From the NCBI GenBank assembly GCA_020746105.1, contig CM036622.1, positions 15,667,987 to 15,731,986 of the forward strand: a DNA stretch of 64,000 bases, in the 5' to 3' direction. Both the position numbers and the translations under genes were made by a program. The DNA is from Trogon surrucura. Its lineage: Eukaryota; Chordata; Aves; Trogoniformes; Trogonidae. Within the stretch, counting starts at the first letter, position 1. Every line of letters begins with the position of its first letter. This document shows positions 46,001 through 57,800 of this stretch, piece after piece. The notes below the pieces were generated by a model. It was not told the DNA's origin. It saw only the letters and a list, made by a program, of their open reading frames with translations, and made no database searches.

Positions 46001-48809
46001 TTGTCATTATATGGGACAAAGACCTTTATGTCCAAACTGCTATATTTATGTTCAGGGGGGCCCAGTTTTGTTAGATGATTTTTTTTTCACCTAACACAAG
46101 TAATCCATGGAGTTAATGGTTTAAGTGGATTGCGAATCTGTCTGTGATTTGTCCACATCTTACTGAAATCATCTCATGCCTCATAATGTGGACACAGGGA
46201 AATGAATTTGAATGCAGGATGTTATATTTGCTAGATCTATGCATAAAAGATAATAAGGATTTTCCTGTGTGTTTTTATAATGAAATAGGTTTGTTATTAT
46301 TTATTCCTCCACTTAACTAGAGTGAATTTGTTATTTCAGTGTAATGCTTAATCTGATATTATTTTAGTGAATCACTATAGATAACAAAAATCCCTATTTC
46401 AATTTCCAAAGTCTTGTATAAAACAATAGCACACAAAAAAAATTACCTGTACTGAACTACATCGCTTTTCTCAGGTTTTACCTTATTATTCTTTTGGAAA
46501 TACAGAACTTAAGCTCACTAACTAACTCCTATTTCACTTGTCTACACTCAGGGATATCGTTATCAGATGTGTGCACGTAAAACAGTGTTTTCTTCTTTTG
46601 ATGATAGTTAATAATAATCTATCACCAAATAAACTGGTAGACAGCATGGAAAGGAGTCTAATTTCATTTGTTGGAAAGGGGAGGGTGAAAAACTCTTGGC
46701 AACATGAATCCATCTTTGGGATGTTGAAAATAGTTCATGAATAGCCTGAAAATTGGCAGTGTTAAATAGAAATGTAGAACTTTTTAACAGTTTAATTAAC
46801 TTTGCTACTTTGTGTTGGTTTCTGTGTACCAGGGAAATTTTAATCCAGTTTTTAAATACCCATTTTGGATTGGTACACCTCTTTCGAATTTTTGGTAGCT
46901 TTACATATGGTGTCAAAGTTTTATTTGAGTCAAAATCCCTAAAAAAACCCCACAAAATGGCAATATCTCTTTTTCTTTAATCAGGATAATATAGGACATC
47001 TTTTAATTCTGTAATTTTCAATGAGTATACTCCACATTTAATCCAGAGCTAGCTAAAATAAGAATCTGGTTTATTACGTATAATCATAGAGGAAGGAGAA
47101 ATAGTAACATATTGGAATTTAAAAAACAAGATCTGTGTGTACTTCAGATTATCTATATCCTTGAAGACATTTTGGCAAGGCATTCTGATTCACTGTTTCA
47201 ATTGTATGTTTAAGTAATTTGGAGTATATTATAAAAAGCTTGCAACTGATTTAATAAGTAGCAGAAGCTTCACTGAGTTGATTGCTGAATGTTATTAAAA
47301 TCTTTGTTATTTTTTCCTTTTTGTATTTTACTAGCATTGACTAACAGAAATTTTGACCTTTAAAATTAATATTCACAGACCCCATCCAAACAATCTTGTG
47401 AATGTGGAGAGAGCTATTTTATTTCACCTTCTCTTCTTAGACTTTATTTTCCAGAGTTTATAACTGTGTATTTCACATTATCAGACCATACAACATCAGA
47501 ACTGTTACATGGCTTTGATTGCCTTTATATCTGAAGCTGCATTTTTTTTAAATAACTATGGGATTGAAGGATAGGATAATATAACAAATGCTAAGACAGT
47601 CCTACAGCCTAGAGAAAACTCAGTAGGATGGAAGGAAGGGACCAAATTATCATCTATAAATACTGTCAGAGTAACTGTGTAGATGAAGGAAGGAATTATT
47701 CCCAGTCTGGGAAGATACCGAGACAAAGAATAATGGCCCAAAGCTATTAGAAGCAGTTTTTAACAATTGGCTACAATTGGCAACTGATGCAAGTGGTAAA
47801 CCCCTGCTGAAGTCAAACTGAGGAGCTCTTGGTCGGTTCAATCACTGGAACCAGTCGTTCCCAGTTTGCTGATTCTGTCAGTTTTGCAGAGAAATTTTAG
47901 CTGGCTTGTTTGAGAGTGAGGTTTTGCCCGGTTTAAGTAGAATCAGCTGGCAGGATATCTGATGTCTTTCTCCCACACTTCTTATGGCCCCTTGCCTTCG
48001 CTCTGCATTAGTCCCAGTGGTCTCTAGTTTTTTTCTTAATCTTCCAATATTCACTCTTAACTCCCAATCCACTCCAGTCTGGCCCAGTTGACTTTAGGCT
48101 GTAACTGACATCGGTGAAGCCTTCATCCACAGAGGTGGGAATAATCCTCACCTCACTCAGAGAAATCAGAACATCAGGTCAGAGTGAAGCAAATTAAACT
48201 TCCCGAAGCAAATCAAACTTCACCTCAGATCTACAAGCCATTCACGGTTTTGTTATAGAGTATTGCCATTTTTACAAATAAAAGACCTGCCCAGGGAGAA
48301 CTCCACAGGGGACAGCGTGTCTAGCCCATGTACCCGGCCTTAGCTCGAAAGCAGCAGCCACAGGGATGCATGTGCTGGACCACCTGCCAGGCTTAGCAGA
48401 ATTCAGCTAAATAAATGACAGTGTGTTGATTAAGGCAAGTTAGAGCACATCACCAACAGTTTTGAAACAAAGCAGTGACACACATCAACTTCTCAGTCCC
48501 AAGAGCTGTGGTAGCAAGGGTGGCTGGGGTGGGAGGTGTGGGGCACTGCCATGCCTTGCAGTGGGGCAGGCAGCACCGAGCCCGTCATGGGCGAGAAGGT
48601 GCCACATTAGCCATAGAGGTGAGCGAGAGTGCTGCTGAAGGAAATGGGAGGGATGAAGGCTGGTATCTGAAGGAGAAGAGGAATGAAGGTGTTGGGTATT
48701 TGGAAGAGAAAGTGAAAGATGTTGTGTAAGGATGTGTACACACACGTAAGGTCCATGGAGAGCTGATCCGATGTCACCCGGATGGTCCCTGCAGTAATCA
48801 CATTAGTCA
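43087..48809. other. Unique block with one strong exon-like segment
   Basis: No known gene is recognised. An open frame at 44446-44631 (plus) and the exon-like segment at 45548-45751 are the only stretches that look organised. The remainder is AT-rich with short frames. About 48480-48660 is G-rich and CpG-bearing, directly upstream of a CR1 fragment. Confidence 0.5.
45548..45751 (+). other. Exon-like open segment of 204 bases with a membrane-helix-like stretch (unrecognised)
   Basis: The segment is preceded by gggctttctgcag (acceptor AG at 45546-45547) and followed by gtaaat after catacag (donor at 45752). One frame stays open for its full 68 codons, starting and ending in phase 1, and a stop lies just beyond the donor (GGT AAA TAG). 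The translation includes DLLGVGGNRLMN, then TGAMAQEEISRIYP and a hydrophobic run VVIILSFCIIIALDLVL that could be a transmembrane helix. I recognise no family. T-rich DNA readily encodes hydrophobic runs, so chance is a serious alternative. If real, it would be an internal exon of a plus-strand gene. Confidence 0.2.
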
Positions 48810-48976
48810 GGGTTGCTCAGAGAGGTGGTAGAAACTCCATCCCTGGAAACATTCAAGGTCAGGTTGAACCAGGCTCTGAACAACCTGATCCAGTTAAAGA
48901 TGCCCCTTTTCACTGTGGAAGGGTTGGATTAGATAATCTTTAAAGGTCTCTTCCAACCCAAAACTTCTATGAAAAT
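48810..48976 (+). mobile_element. CR1 LINE 3' end
   Basis: The plus strand reads gggttgctcagagaggtggt, then tccatccctggaaacattca, aggtcaggttgaaccaggct, caacctgatcc, gggttggattagataatctt and ggtctcttccaacccaa. This is the last part of CR1 ORF2 and its 3' UTR. The tail is worn down to acttctatgaaaatag. It is an inactive, truncated copy. Confidence 0.92.
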
Positions 48977-51403
48977 AGAAGAAACTCATTCTCAAATGGG
49001 AGATGCGGTGGTATTCTTCCCATACTGTCTGGCACTACTGATTCTTGCTGAGATAGAAAGTTGCCACCTGTTGAGCTACCAAGACCTTCTGAAGTGGCTC
49101 CACTTCACAGCTTTAGCAGTTTGGAGTACGTGATGTTTTGCAAGGGTGCAGAAACATGAAGCAAGGTCATGCAGGGAGACGAAACATGGACGAAAATATG
49201 TGCAGTTTGCAGATGGATTACCAGAACACCAAAAAAATTAATGGGGCAATACGTGCTGAAGAGCTAGAGTTGTGTGTTTTGTTTTATATAATTTTTTTGG
49301 TACATAAATACAGTTTAATCAGTCAAATGGCATATGGTGAATAAAGGTAAGAGACAGAGATACTCCTGCCATCTGTTGCTCCAGAGATCATTGCCAGCAT
49401 ACTACAACTCTCTTTCTGCAAGGCTCTCATACAGCTTCAAATCTCAGGATTTCAGTTTCTTAATGAATTATGTTCTGATTTATGAGCCTGTACGTTGTTT
49501 TTTATTAAGAGAAATGTGCTTAAAGATTTATGGAATGATTGGCTGAAAAAGCTACAAGTTGTTTTGGTTTATCTTTTTATCATTTTGTTAAATCCTTCAA
49601 TGCATTCAGCTATTTCATCTCATAGGAATTTCACCTCTAAAACATTATCCGTAGTTTTGTGTCCAAAATGTGGAAATGCTAGGAGGAACAGAACCACTGT
49701 CATCTATTCAACTACTCTTCTCTGGAACAAAATGAGTAAACCAAATTACTAGCTTTGATTAAAATATGAGAAAAGTTGAAAAAAATTAGATAATCCTTTT
49801 AGAGTGTACTTTCAGTAGAACATATTTAATAGCTTATCTGTAAATTCTTTTGACCACTAGGCAGTCCACTTCAAGGTTATTAGGTGAAGAAAGGAAAAAA
49901 AATAAGGTTTATAAAAATAAGATAGAGATTTGCAAGTATTCGCATTTTCACATTCTGCTAGTCAGGATAGGTGATTTCAAACACTTCTAATTAATTTAAA
50001 GAAAATGTCTTAAACTTGTCCCATCTTTACTTGAATTTTCTGCGCTCGCGCAGTTTCCTGAACATCGCTTGAGCTCTGGATCTGTTGCTCTTCATCAGCC
50101 TGTGCACTGTTTACAGGTGGATTATTTAATTTTGGTAGGATGTCTGGGGGGCTGCTTGGGTTTTTCTTCCCTTTAGTAAACCACCTACATTATGGAATCA
50201 TGTAGTTCCTGTAGGACAAATAGGCATTTTGGTGACAATCACAGATTTGAAGCTAATTGTTTTGTTGTCTCTAACTGTTAGGAGACAAGACTTAAATGGC
50301 AGCTCTTTTAGAACTGAAATAATCTTTCCTAATTTTTGAAGTCAGAAGAATAGTGCCTGAAGGGCAGAATATAACTGACTGACTATCTATAATGTTAAAG
50401 TGAGGATAAAGGTAACCAGCAGTATTTTCCGTATTTTGATCCCTCACAGTGATGAGGGATTTTCTGAAAAAGAAATCGGAGCACCATGACAAAAAGAGGT
50501 GTGAAAGAAAGCATTTCCTCTAATAGTTATTCCAAGGGGGACATGCCCTGGCTTTACACTTCCCTCAAAAGAAAGGATGGAAAATCCTCAGTAGCTTCCC
50601 TAGAAGATGCACTTTTTCTGCTGTCATTGCTGAAAACCTGTTATTTGGGCTTGTGACGGTTTGACAGCAGAAAGGGGAACTTGGCAGGGTTCACATCCCT
50701 GCCCGATGACCTGACGGCGCAGCCCTGCAGCTCAGCCCAAACCCAAACCCACAGTCGCATGGGCAGCAGGGCCTGCCGGGGGCGAGGTGATGGTCGTCCT
50801 CTGGAAACGTGTAAAATTAAGACACTGTTTGAGAGTTTTCTACTATTTCAGTCGTGTTTTTACTTTCTGTCACATGACAGTACCTAGTACTACTGCTCAC
50901 AGAAAATGCTATGAAAAAACAGCATTTCTCCAGTATCGGGTAGGTAGGGCCCAGCACAGCACCTAGTAAAATAAGGGGTTTGTTCTATCTCTCATTCCCT
51001 CTCTCCCTCCACTGCTTTCACCTTCTCTCCCTTCCTCTCTCCTGCCCCTTAGTCTTCCGATTTTTTCTCCCTTAACTTCAGAGGGTTTTGAGTAGCCCTG
51101 TAAGGAGAAGAAATATGCTTTAAGGAGAGATGCACGTAGGCCTCCAGAGCAAAATAGGAGCATAAAATCTGTCTCAGAGGCTTAATTAGGTTTGCAATTA
51201 ATTAATATTTCCAAACCACCTTGAGAATCTGGGTGCAAATTATTATTATTTTCATAATGTCGCTGCTGAGACAGATGAACAGGAAGTAGAAACAAAAAGA
51301 TAATCAGTAAATTTGTGAAGAGCTTCCACTGCCACATTAGGATCATTAACAATTGCTTCTTCTTATGTATCATTTTGATCAAATATTTGTTTTCTCATTC
51401 CAG

Positions 51404-51467
51404 TGAATGGGAAGGAACAAGAGCTCAAAATTTATGAAGCTAATGAGACAGAAAATACGATACAAAA
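51404..51467 (+). other. Exon-like segment, 64 bases (unrecognised)
   Basis: A strong pyrimidine tract and acceptor (ttgttttctcattccag, AG at 51402-51403) precede the segment. A donor gtgaga starts at 51468. Only one frame is open: two bases, then 20 codons beginning NGKEQELKIYEANE, with a stop just past the donor. Entry is phase 1 and exit is phase 2, so it does not join directly to the segment at 53923. No family is recognised. Confidence 0.15.
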
Positions 51468-52564
51468 GTGAGAGGTGGAGAGAGGAAAATGTGGGGGTTT
51501 TCAGTGATTTTGAATACCAGGTGGAGAACAGGGAAGAGTCATTTGTACGACTAGTATATAATTTCATAATTTTTTATTGTTACTATTTGTTTATACCTAG
51601 TCAAATCTTAAGTGCGGTCCCCACACAATTTCCTAATTTTGTGAAACAATTTTGTTTTAATACATATGGGCATAAAGGCTTTAGCTAGTCCCCAACTGAT
51701 TTTCACTGTCTGATAATAGCATATTGGACAAAATAGCATTGCTATTTGTGTGGGAGTTAATGCTTTTGAAAACAGCTAATACACTTAACTACAGTGTATT
51801 AACAGTGGGCGTTCTGCTTATTTTTATTGCAAGCTTTAGCACTGTGCAATTTTTCTGCAACATGTTAACAATAATCCACTTCGTGCTGGCACTTAAGTAT
51901 TTATGGAGCATTACAGTAAAAAAGTGATGGGACATTAAAACAAAACAAAATAAATCTTGGTATGGCATGGCATCCATAGAGAAAAAAAACAAAACAAAAA
52001 AAAAACAGACCAGTGATAACAAAGTTGGTTTTAATATTAGTAAAGACCATTCCAAAATAGTATTGCATACCTGTGGCTCATTTTTCGCACTACTTCTACA
52101 AAAGAAAGAATGCTCTGACTAAGAAACGAAGTCTGCAAATTCACACCAAAAATTTCTTTGTAATCCCTGGTTAGTACTGAACTGAATATCATGGAGAAAG
52201 CCATAAAAAAATCGTAGGAAAGCAGAAGAGACCATGGTGATCTCTAACACACAGACCCACACCAACTCGCTCGCATGGTACAGTCCCTCCCGGGGTCCCA
52301 TGGACCGGGTCCACCTGCTTGGCAATGCAGAGGATGAAGAGTCATGGTGCACACACCCCTTCTCCATCCCAGGTCCTCTGAGGCTGATGGCTCTACTCAA
52401 CACTGTAGGGAGGAAAAGATCTTAATGAACTACTGAGATTGCAGGTGTCTTTGTGTAGTTAAACATTTGTGCCTCCATGTGCCAGTGAGGTTGGTCCTGA
52501 TATGCCATGGGATGGAGCTGGTTGCCCACACCTTCATGCAAAGGGATGATAATGTCTACAGCAA

Positions 52565-52634
52565 TATCTAAAATTGCCTTCTTAAATATTTGTTTGCTGT
52601 ATCTAAAATTGCCTTCTTAAAGAATTGTTTGGAA
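52565..52634. repeat. 35-base tandem duplication
   Basis: The word tatctaaaattgccttctta with following aa occurs at 52565 and again at 52600, followed in both cases by a related tttgttt/attgttt segment. The first 22 bases are identical between copies, and the remainder is partly diverged. Confidence 0.85.
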
Positions 52635-53922
52635 AAATGTGTTCTTAAGAAGCTAGGGCACTTAAAAGTAGTACTACTCCAGGAAGGAATGAATCCTTAC
52701 AGAGCTCTGCATGTAGCTTCTGAATCCAAAATTACATGGCTTGGCTGTAATTTTGGAAATGTACACAGAAAGCAGTGGGAAGCAGAATTGCAAAGGGTGT
52801 CAAGAGCCTCACAATTTACATAGCAGCCATTCATACCAGCCTACAAAAGATGCACCACAGAAGGCTGCAGTGCAGATAAGCAAGTCTGCATAAAACCACA
52901 CCAGCGTGGTAAGACAAAGGGGAAGCAACGCTCAGGAGGCAGATGTCATACAGGACAGCTAAACAGGAGGAAGCTTGTGAAGCGCATGTTTCATTTTGAG
53001 TGATACCATGGAGCCAAATACATGAGGTCAGAGCTCTGGGTGCTAGGACCCTGTGTCACTGCCTCTGGATGTTCAAGGGGAATCCTGCCAGCTCGTAGGG
53101 TAGATCCACCTCAATGAAGGGTGTAGAATAATTAGGTTGTATTTTAACTGCACATTTGGTAGCACAAGTCTGTAAAGGAGAACATCCTACAGCCATCTGC
53201 CATGATTTGAGCTTTTGAAACAACTGAATTCCCTAAGAAAGCCGTATTAATTTACGGTAAACTTGACTGGTTATCCGTGTGTTCTTTTATGCAGTTATTC
53301 CAATCATCAGGCATTTCTTCTAATGTCCTCATTGGGTTGTGAAACAGGACTGTAAAACATCTCTCCATAACCAGCTTCTTTCTTGTCTTCTGCAAGTTTC
53401 TTAGACACTGTGTTTTTTTTCTTTTTTGGTAGGCTGGAATTGTCTATGCAACATCATCAGGCTTTATTACTGGGCACGGCTCTGTTTTCCTGTTAACGCA
53501 GTTATTTTTACAGGGAGTGCCAAAAGTCTGGATGTTCACCTAGTCTGTGTATCCTTTGGTGTATGGTGTAAAGAAGTTTGGAGTCTTCTTATAAAATTTA
53601 TTTTGGAAAGTGATTGAGTAACCATGCACCTTTTTGTTTTCATTTTAGTGAAGGAGGAAACCTGGCCTACACTTGTCAATCATTATTTATGTGCTAGAAA
53701 AAACTCCTCCTTGTAACAGTAACACTCTTTTTTGTCTCACAAATCTTCCTGTTATGCTTCATTTAGTTTTATTCAAATGAAGATTCCTCCTCAAGTAAGA
53801 CCCTGATAAATCTCTGTACCCTGTACTTTCCAGGGTTCCTTGAAAGATTTATAGCAGGTGTTTACAGTTAAACATCTGCAGTGTCCTTCATTAATTTTTA
53901 TTTAATGATTTATATGTATCAG

Positions 53923-54078
53923 TAGTCCCTGTGATACATGACAAAAACTATAAACATCAGAGAAGAGAAAAATTAAAAGCCTTTTACCAATGTGAGATGC
54001 TCCGAAAAGAAACCTTGCAAAAGATGATCCTTAAAGAGATAACTGCACAAACATGGAGAGAAATTGCTATCAAACAAG
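53923..54078 (+). other. Exon-like segment, 156 bases, phase-matched with 54679-54803 (unrecognised)
   Basis: Acceptor AG at 53921-53922 follows a T-rich but imperfect tract, and the donor at 54079 is AAG/GTATTA. One frame is open for the whole 52 codons, entering and leaving in phase 1. The translation is charged and helical in look (QRREKLKAFYQ, MLRKETLQKMILKEI, TWREIAIKQ), with heptad-like leucines, so it could be coiled-coil. Joined to the next segment it completes a glycine codon (G/GC) and continues open. No family is recognised. A-rich DNA favours K and E codons, so composition alone is weak evidence. Confidence 0.2.
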
Positions 54079-54678
54079 GTATTACATTCCTACCTGCTGC
54101 ATTCTTTAGGTTCTCTCAGTGTGTTAAATCACTTTCGGGCAAAAAAATCCTTTCATTTGAAGATACAGCAAAGTGGCTGTGCTACAGTCCCTTGTCCCCA
54201 TATTTTCATGTGTGGAGAAATTTATGCAACCTGGAGTCCAGCGTCTCAGTGTATCCCACTTTGAAATGAGGGCCCAAGTCTACAATCTCATGAGCCCATC
54301 CCTTAAGATGTCTCGGTGTACAATAGCTGTTGAAAATATGCCTTGAACACGTTTGACATATTTAACCGTACGTTTCATCTCATCTGCCTTCAAAGAGCAC
54401 TTAAATAACACAATACATATAATCAAACATTTTTTTCTGAATAATTGATTATCATATGCTTTAAGTGCAAGTTTCTTTTAATCTCATCTTTCTCCTGATC
54501 CAAATTAAGGCTCACATTTGAAAGGTGTGGAAATGTCTAGTGTTTATACAGTAATCATCTTTGCTGTCACCGTTTCAAGTCACCTTACAGACAAAAGAAG
54601 TACTGGCTGCTGAATGATCTGCGGGCTCCATAATTAACACAGCATTGATCACTCTTCTTCCACCCTCTACGTTAACAG

Positions 54679-54803
54679 GCTGCAATGCCCAGCCTGGTTA
54701 CGTCTCATACACTACAATTTGTCCTCCCACCAGATGCTATTCAGTTTTCCGTGTACTGGAGCGAGAAAAACATTCTCCCAATTCTGGCTTCATCAAAACT
54801 GAG
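54679..54803 (+). other. Exon-like segment, 125 bases, following 53923-54078 (unrecognised)
   Basis: A good pyrimidine tract and acceptor (ttcttccaccctctac, then AG at 54677-54678) lead into the segment. A good donor, GAG/GTGAAG, starts at 54804. The frame entered from the upstream segment (phase 1) stays open for all 41 full codons and leaves in phase 0. If the donor is not used, the frame runs to a stop at 54834-54836. The translation has CNAQPGYVSYTTICPP and RCYSVFRVLEREK. The three cysteines suggest an extracellular or metal-binding stretch, but I cannot assign a domain. Confidence 0.2.
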
Positions 54804-57800
54804 GTGAAGGCCTTCCGTGAGGGGGACGATGGCTGAGAAATACAATCCAGGGATGTTATTAGCTATAACTGTTAGAGAGAGAGAGAGATTGTCTTTATGT
54901 TATTCTTCATAATTGTCACAGATCAAGCTCTGTGGCTTTTCTTTATAACTTTCAGAAGAATTGCGATTTTGTTTTTTATAAAAAATGTTGTATTGATGAA
55001 GTGAAAGTGGAAATTTATGCAAAAAATGGCTAGTAGTGATTCAATCACAGTTCATATTGTTCATATTCATACAACCTTTTGTTTAGTCCTTCAGTGCTTA
55101 AAACAATGCAATCATGCCTTTTATTTTAAACTTTCTAAATTATCTTTTTTTCTGAAATTGCAAATGATGCATTTCGAGACATTCCGTGTTATAATCCCTT
55201 TATTTCATTTTAATGTGAACAATGCCATTCACTGGCTCCAAGTGTATAACTAAACATTTTAAATTTTAACAGTTAATTTATGCTGTGTTTAATACTTACA
55301 AAGATATTCAATTATATATAGTTATTTATTAAGTGGAGAACTAATTGAAAGCCACTGCTAAGCAGTGTATCCCTGGAATTTAAATAGAAGTGTGAAGAAT
55401 CCCAAGAGATTGTCACATACCAAGGGAATAAGAGCATGAGTGTAGTGGGTAATATAATGTAAAACGCAGTAGACTCAGACTTATGTCCAAAAAACAACAG
55501 AATGCTGTCAACTACCTTTTGCTTTAACTAAGTAAATTCCAATGACCCTTCCTGTCTCCCACCACTGTTTCTTCCCCAGCACTATGGGACTGGAACATTC
55601 TGCTGGGAAGTGCACAGGGTAGGTTTGAACCACCATGGCAGGCTAGAGAAGGAATTAAACCGAGAATGAATCCCACCACCTCTGTATTCTGACGCTATGA
55701 CAGTATTTAAGGAGCAGGCACCTATTGCATTTTGGTTCTGAAAGGAGGAGGAGAAGCACCTGAATGAGTTCGGGTGGATTTGGGGCTTTGAAACCCTATC
55801 TGACATAGGCACTGCCTTGCAGGCCATAAAAAAAAAAAGATACCTAAGCTGCAAAAGGAGAAGAATTTGAGGCACACCCTTCCCTTAGTGTTTCTCTTGG
55901 CTAGTTTCAACAGCTCCCAGCTCAGCCTTATTGTCTGTCTGCTCTGAATTCCTTTCCGAGGCGTCTGATTCTCCCACGGGCAGGGACCTCAGGCACTGAA
56001 CCCAGTCCTGGGTGGCTTGGTCTGAGTGCCAGGCGTTTAGGATGAGAAGTGGTGACCCTCAGTATTGCTGGACTGCAATCCCTTTGCAGAAAATGTCCCC
56101 AAGCACTCAGTAATAAACTGGCCACAAGCTGTATGGGACACAGTGTGTGTCATAAAAAGGAAAATGGGCAAGAGAGATGTTAGCCCATCTATTAAAAATG
56201 GGTATGGTATTTGGTTAGATAATAATGTAGACTTTGTAGATGTTTAGTACGGTGTTAAAGATCTCAAAAAGGTGTAGTAGTCATGCCTTAAAAAGGATGT
56301 GATGTATAGATTGCAAACTGTGGGCTCACGATTGATGTGAGACAATTTTAGAGAATTTTGCATTCACAAACAGATTTCATGGGAGAGAAATAAGAGAAGA
56401 ATCAGACTGCTCTGTGATCTTGATTCTCCCTTACAGACTTTACACTGAAAGTGCAATATTTGGATGAAGAGTCGGGAAAACCAGAAGCAATTGTAATTGA
56501 AATAGCACATGGTTTTACTGCCTATGTTTATTTTGTTACAATGTACATTATGCCTGGTTATCATTGCTTGGTTTTGTGTTATTTACATTCTAAAATGTTA
56601 TCTTTTTAATTAAATCCATACATGTATTTAAAGCAATTGCCATCATGTAGTTCGCTTATATTGTTACAGAGGTTCTTTATGTTTGTGTATTTTTTTGCTT
56701 TAGCAAAGGAAGTAAGTACACTGCTACAGATATCAGTAAAGCCCTATAGTTACGTGCTCACTAAGTCTTTTCCAGGTAGAAATGTCTTGGTGTCAAAATA
56801 ACGCACATGTGAGTAAATTTGTTGCATGGGAAGGATTCTCAGGTACGAACCAGCCCAGACTCCCAGGCTTACAAATGACACAGTGAACTTTCTCCAAACT
56901 TTCTCAAACTTTCTCCCCATGGTGCAGAAGCTGTAGCCAGGTGTCCCAGAGCTGCTTATCTTGAGTATTTCACATGGTCCCACTCTTCCCTAAAGGCCGT
57001 GATGGGGCAGGCAGAGCACACTGGAGCACACGCGAGATCAGCCCTTGGGCTGCTCGCCCTTGTTGCGGTAGCTGCACTGAATTCACCCCCGGCCGTTCCC
57101 TTCATGTGGGTGTTCCGGCTCACAATACTCTTTCTACCTGCAGTGTTTGGGAAATGTGATTTTTTTGGCACTCGGCAGTTCAGTTCTTGCATAAACCTCT
57201 TTTTATATCCCTATCGTTGCTGAGAAAACCAAACATATTTGTCTCTTCCAGCTTAACAGTGCACCTGAGAACCAAATAAATATACAGGCTGAGTCTCCTT
57301 AGATTCCCGTCTTCGAGTTATTATTGTGTTCAGTGAGATTGTGGTTTGATATACTGATAGTTAAATGAAAAGATTACTGTCATTACTGGTAATTTACAGC
57401 TTCTGTGTTTGATCTGTCAAATATTCTTTCAAAGATTAAACATGGTCTGCTAGTTGTACAATTACCTCAAACTTTTTAGGCTGCAGATTCGAAAAATAAG
57501 AGCTGCTATTTTCCTTTAAACTCCTGTCTTTCCCTCCTAGCCTCTCATACTGCGAGATGTTACCTTCTACCCTTGTAAAGGTGTTACTCTGAATTCAGAT
57601 AGCTGGAGGCGTTTTACAGCTCTGGTTTCTGTCTTTTATGAAAAGTAGTAATTACCACATTTCTTGGATGTGTATCTTCACTCATCTCTCAGGCTGCATA
57701 ACATGAGTGGGAGCTCCGCAGGCAAAATCTAAAAAGATTTTGTTAGCAGGCCATGATCTTTAGACATCTATTTTTGCAGAGAACTAAACTGTGGTGTTTT

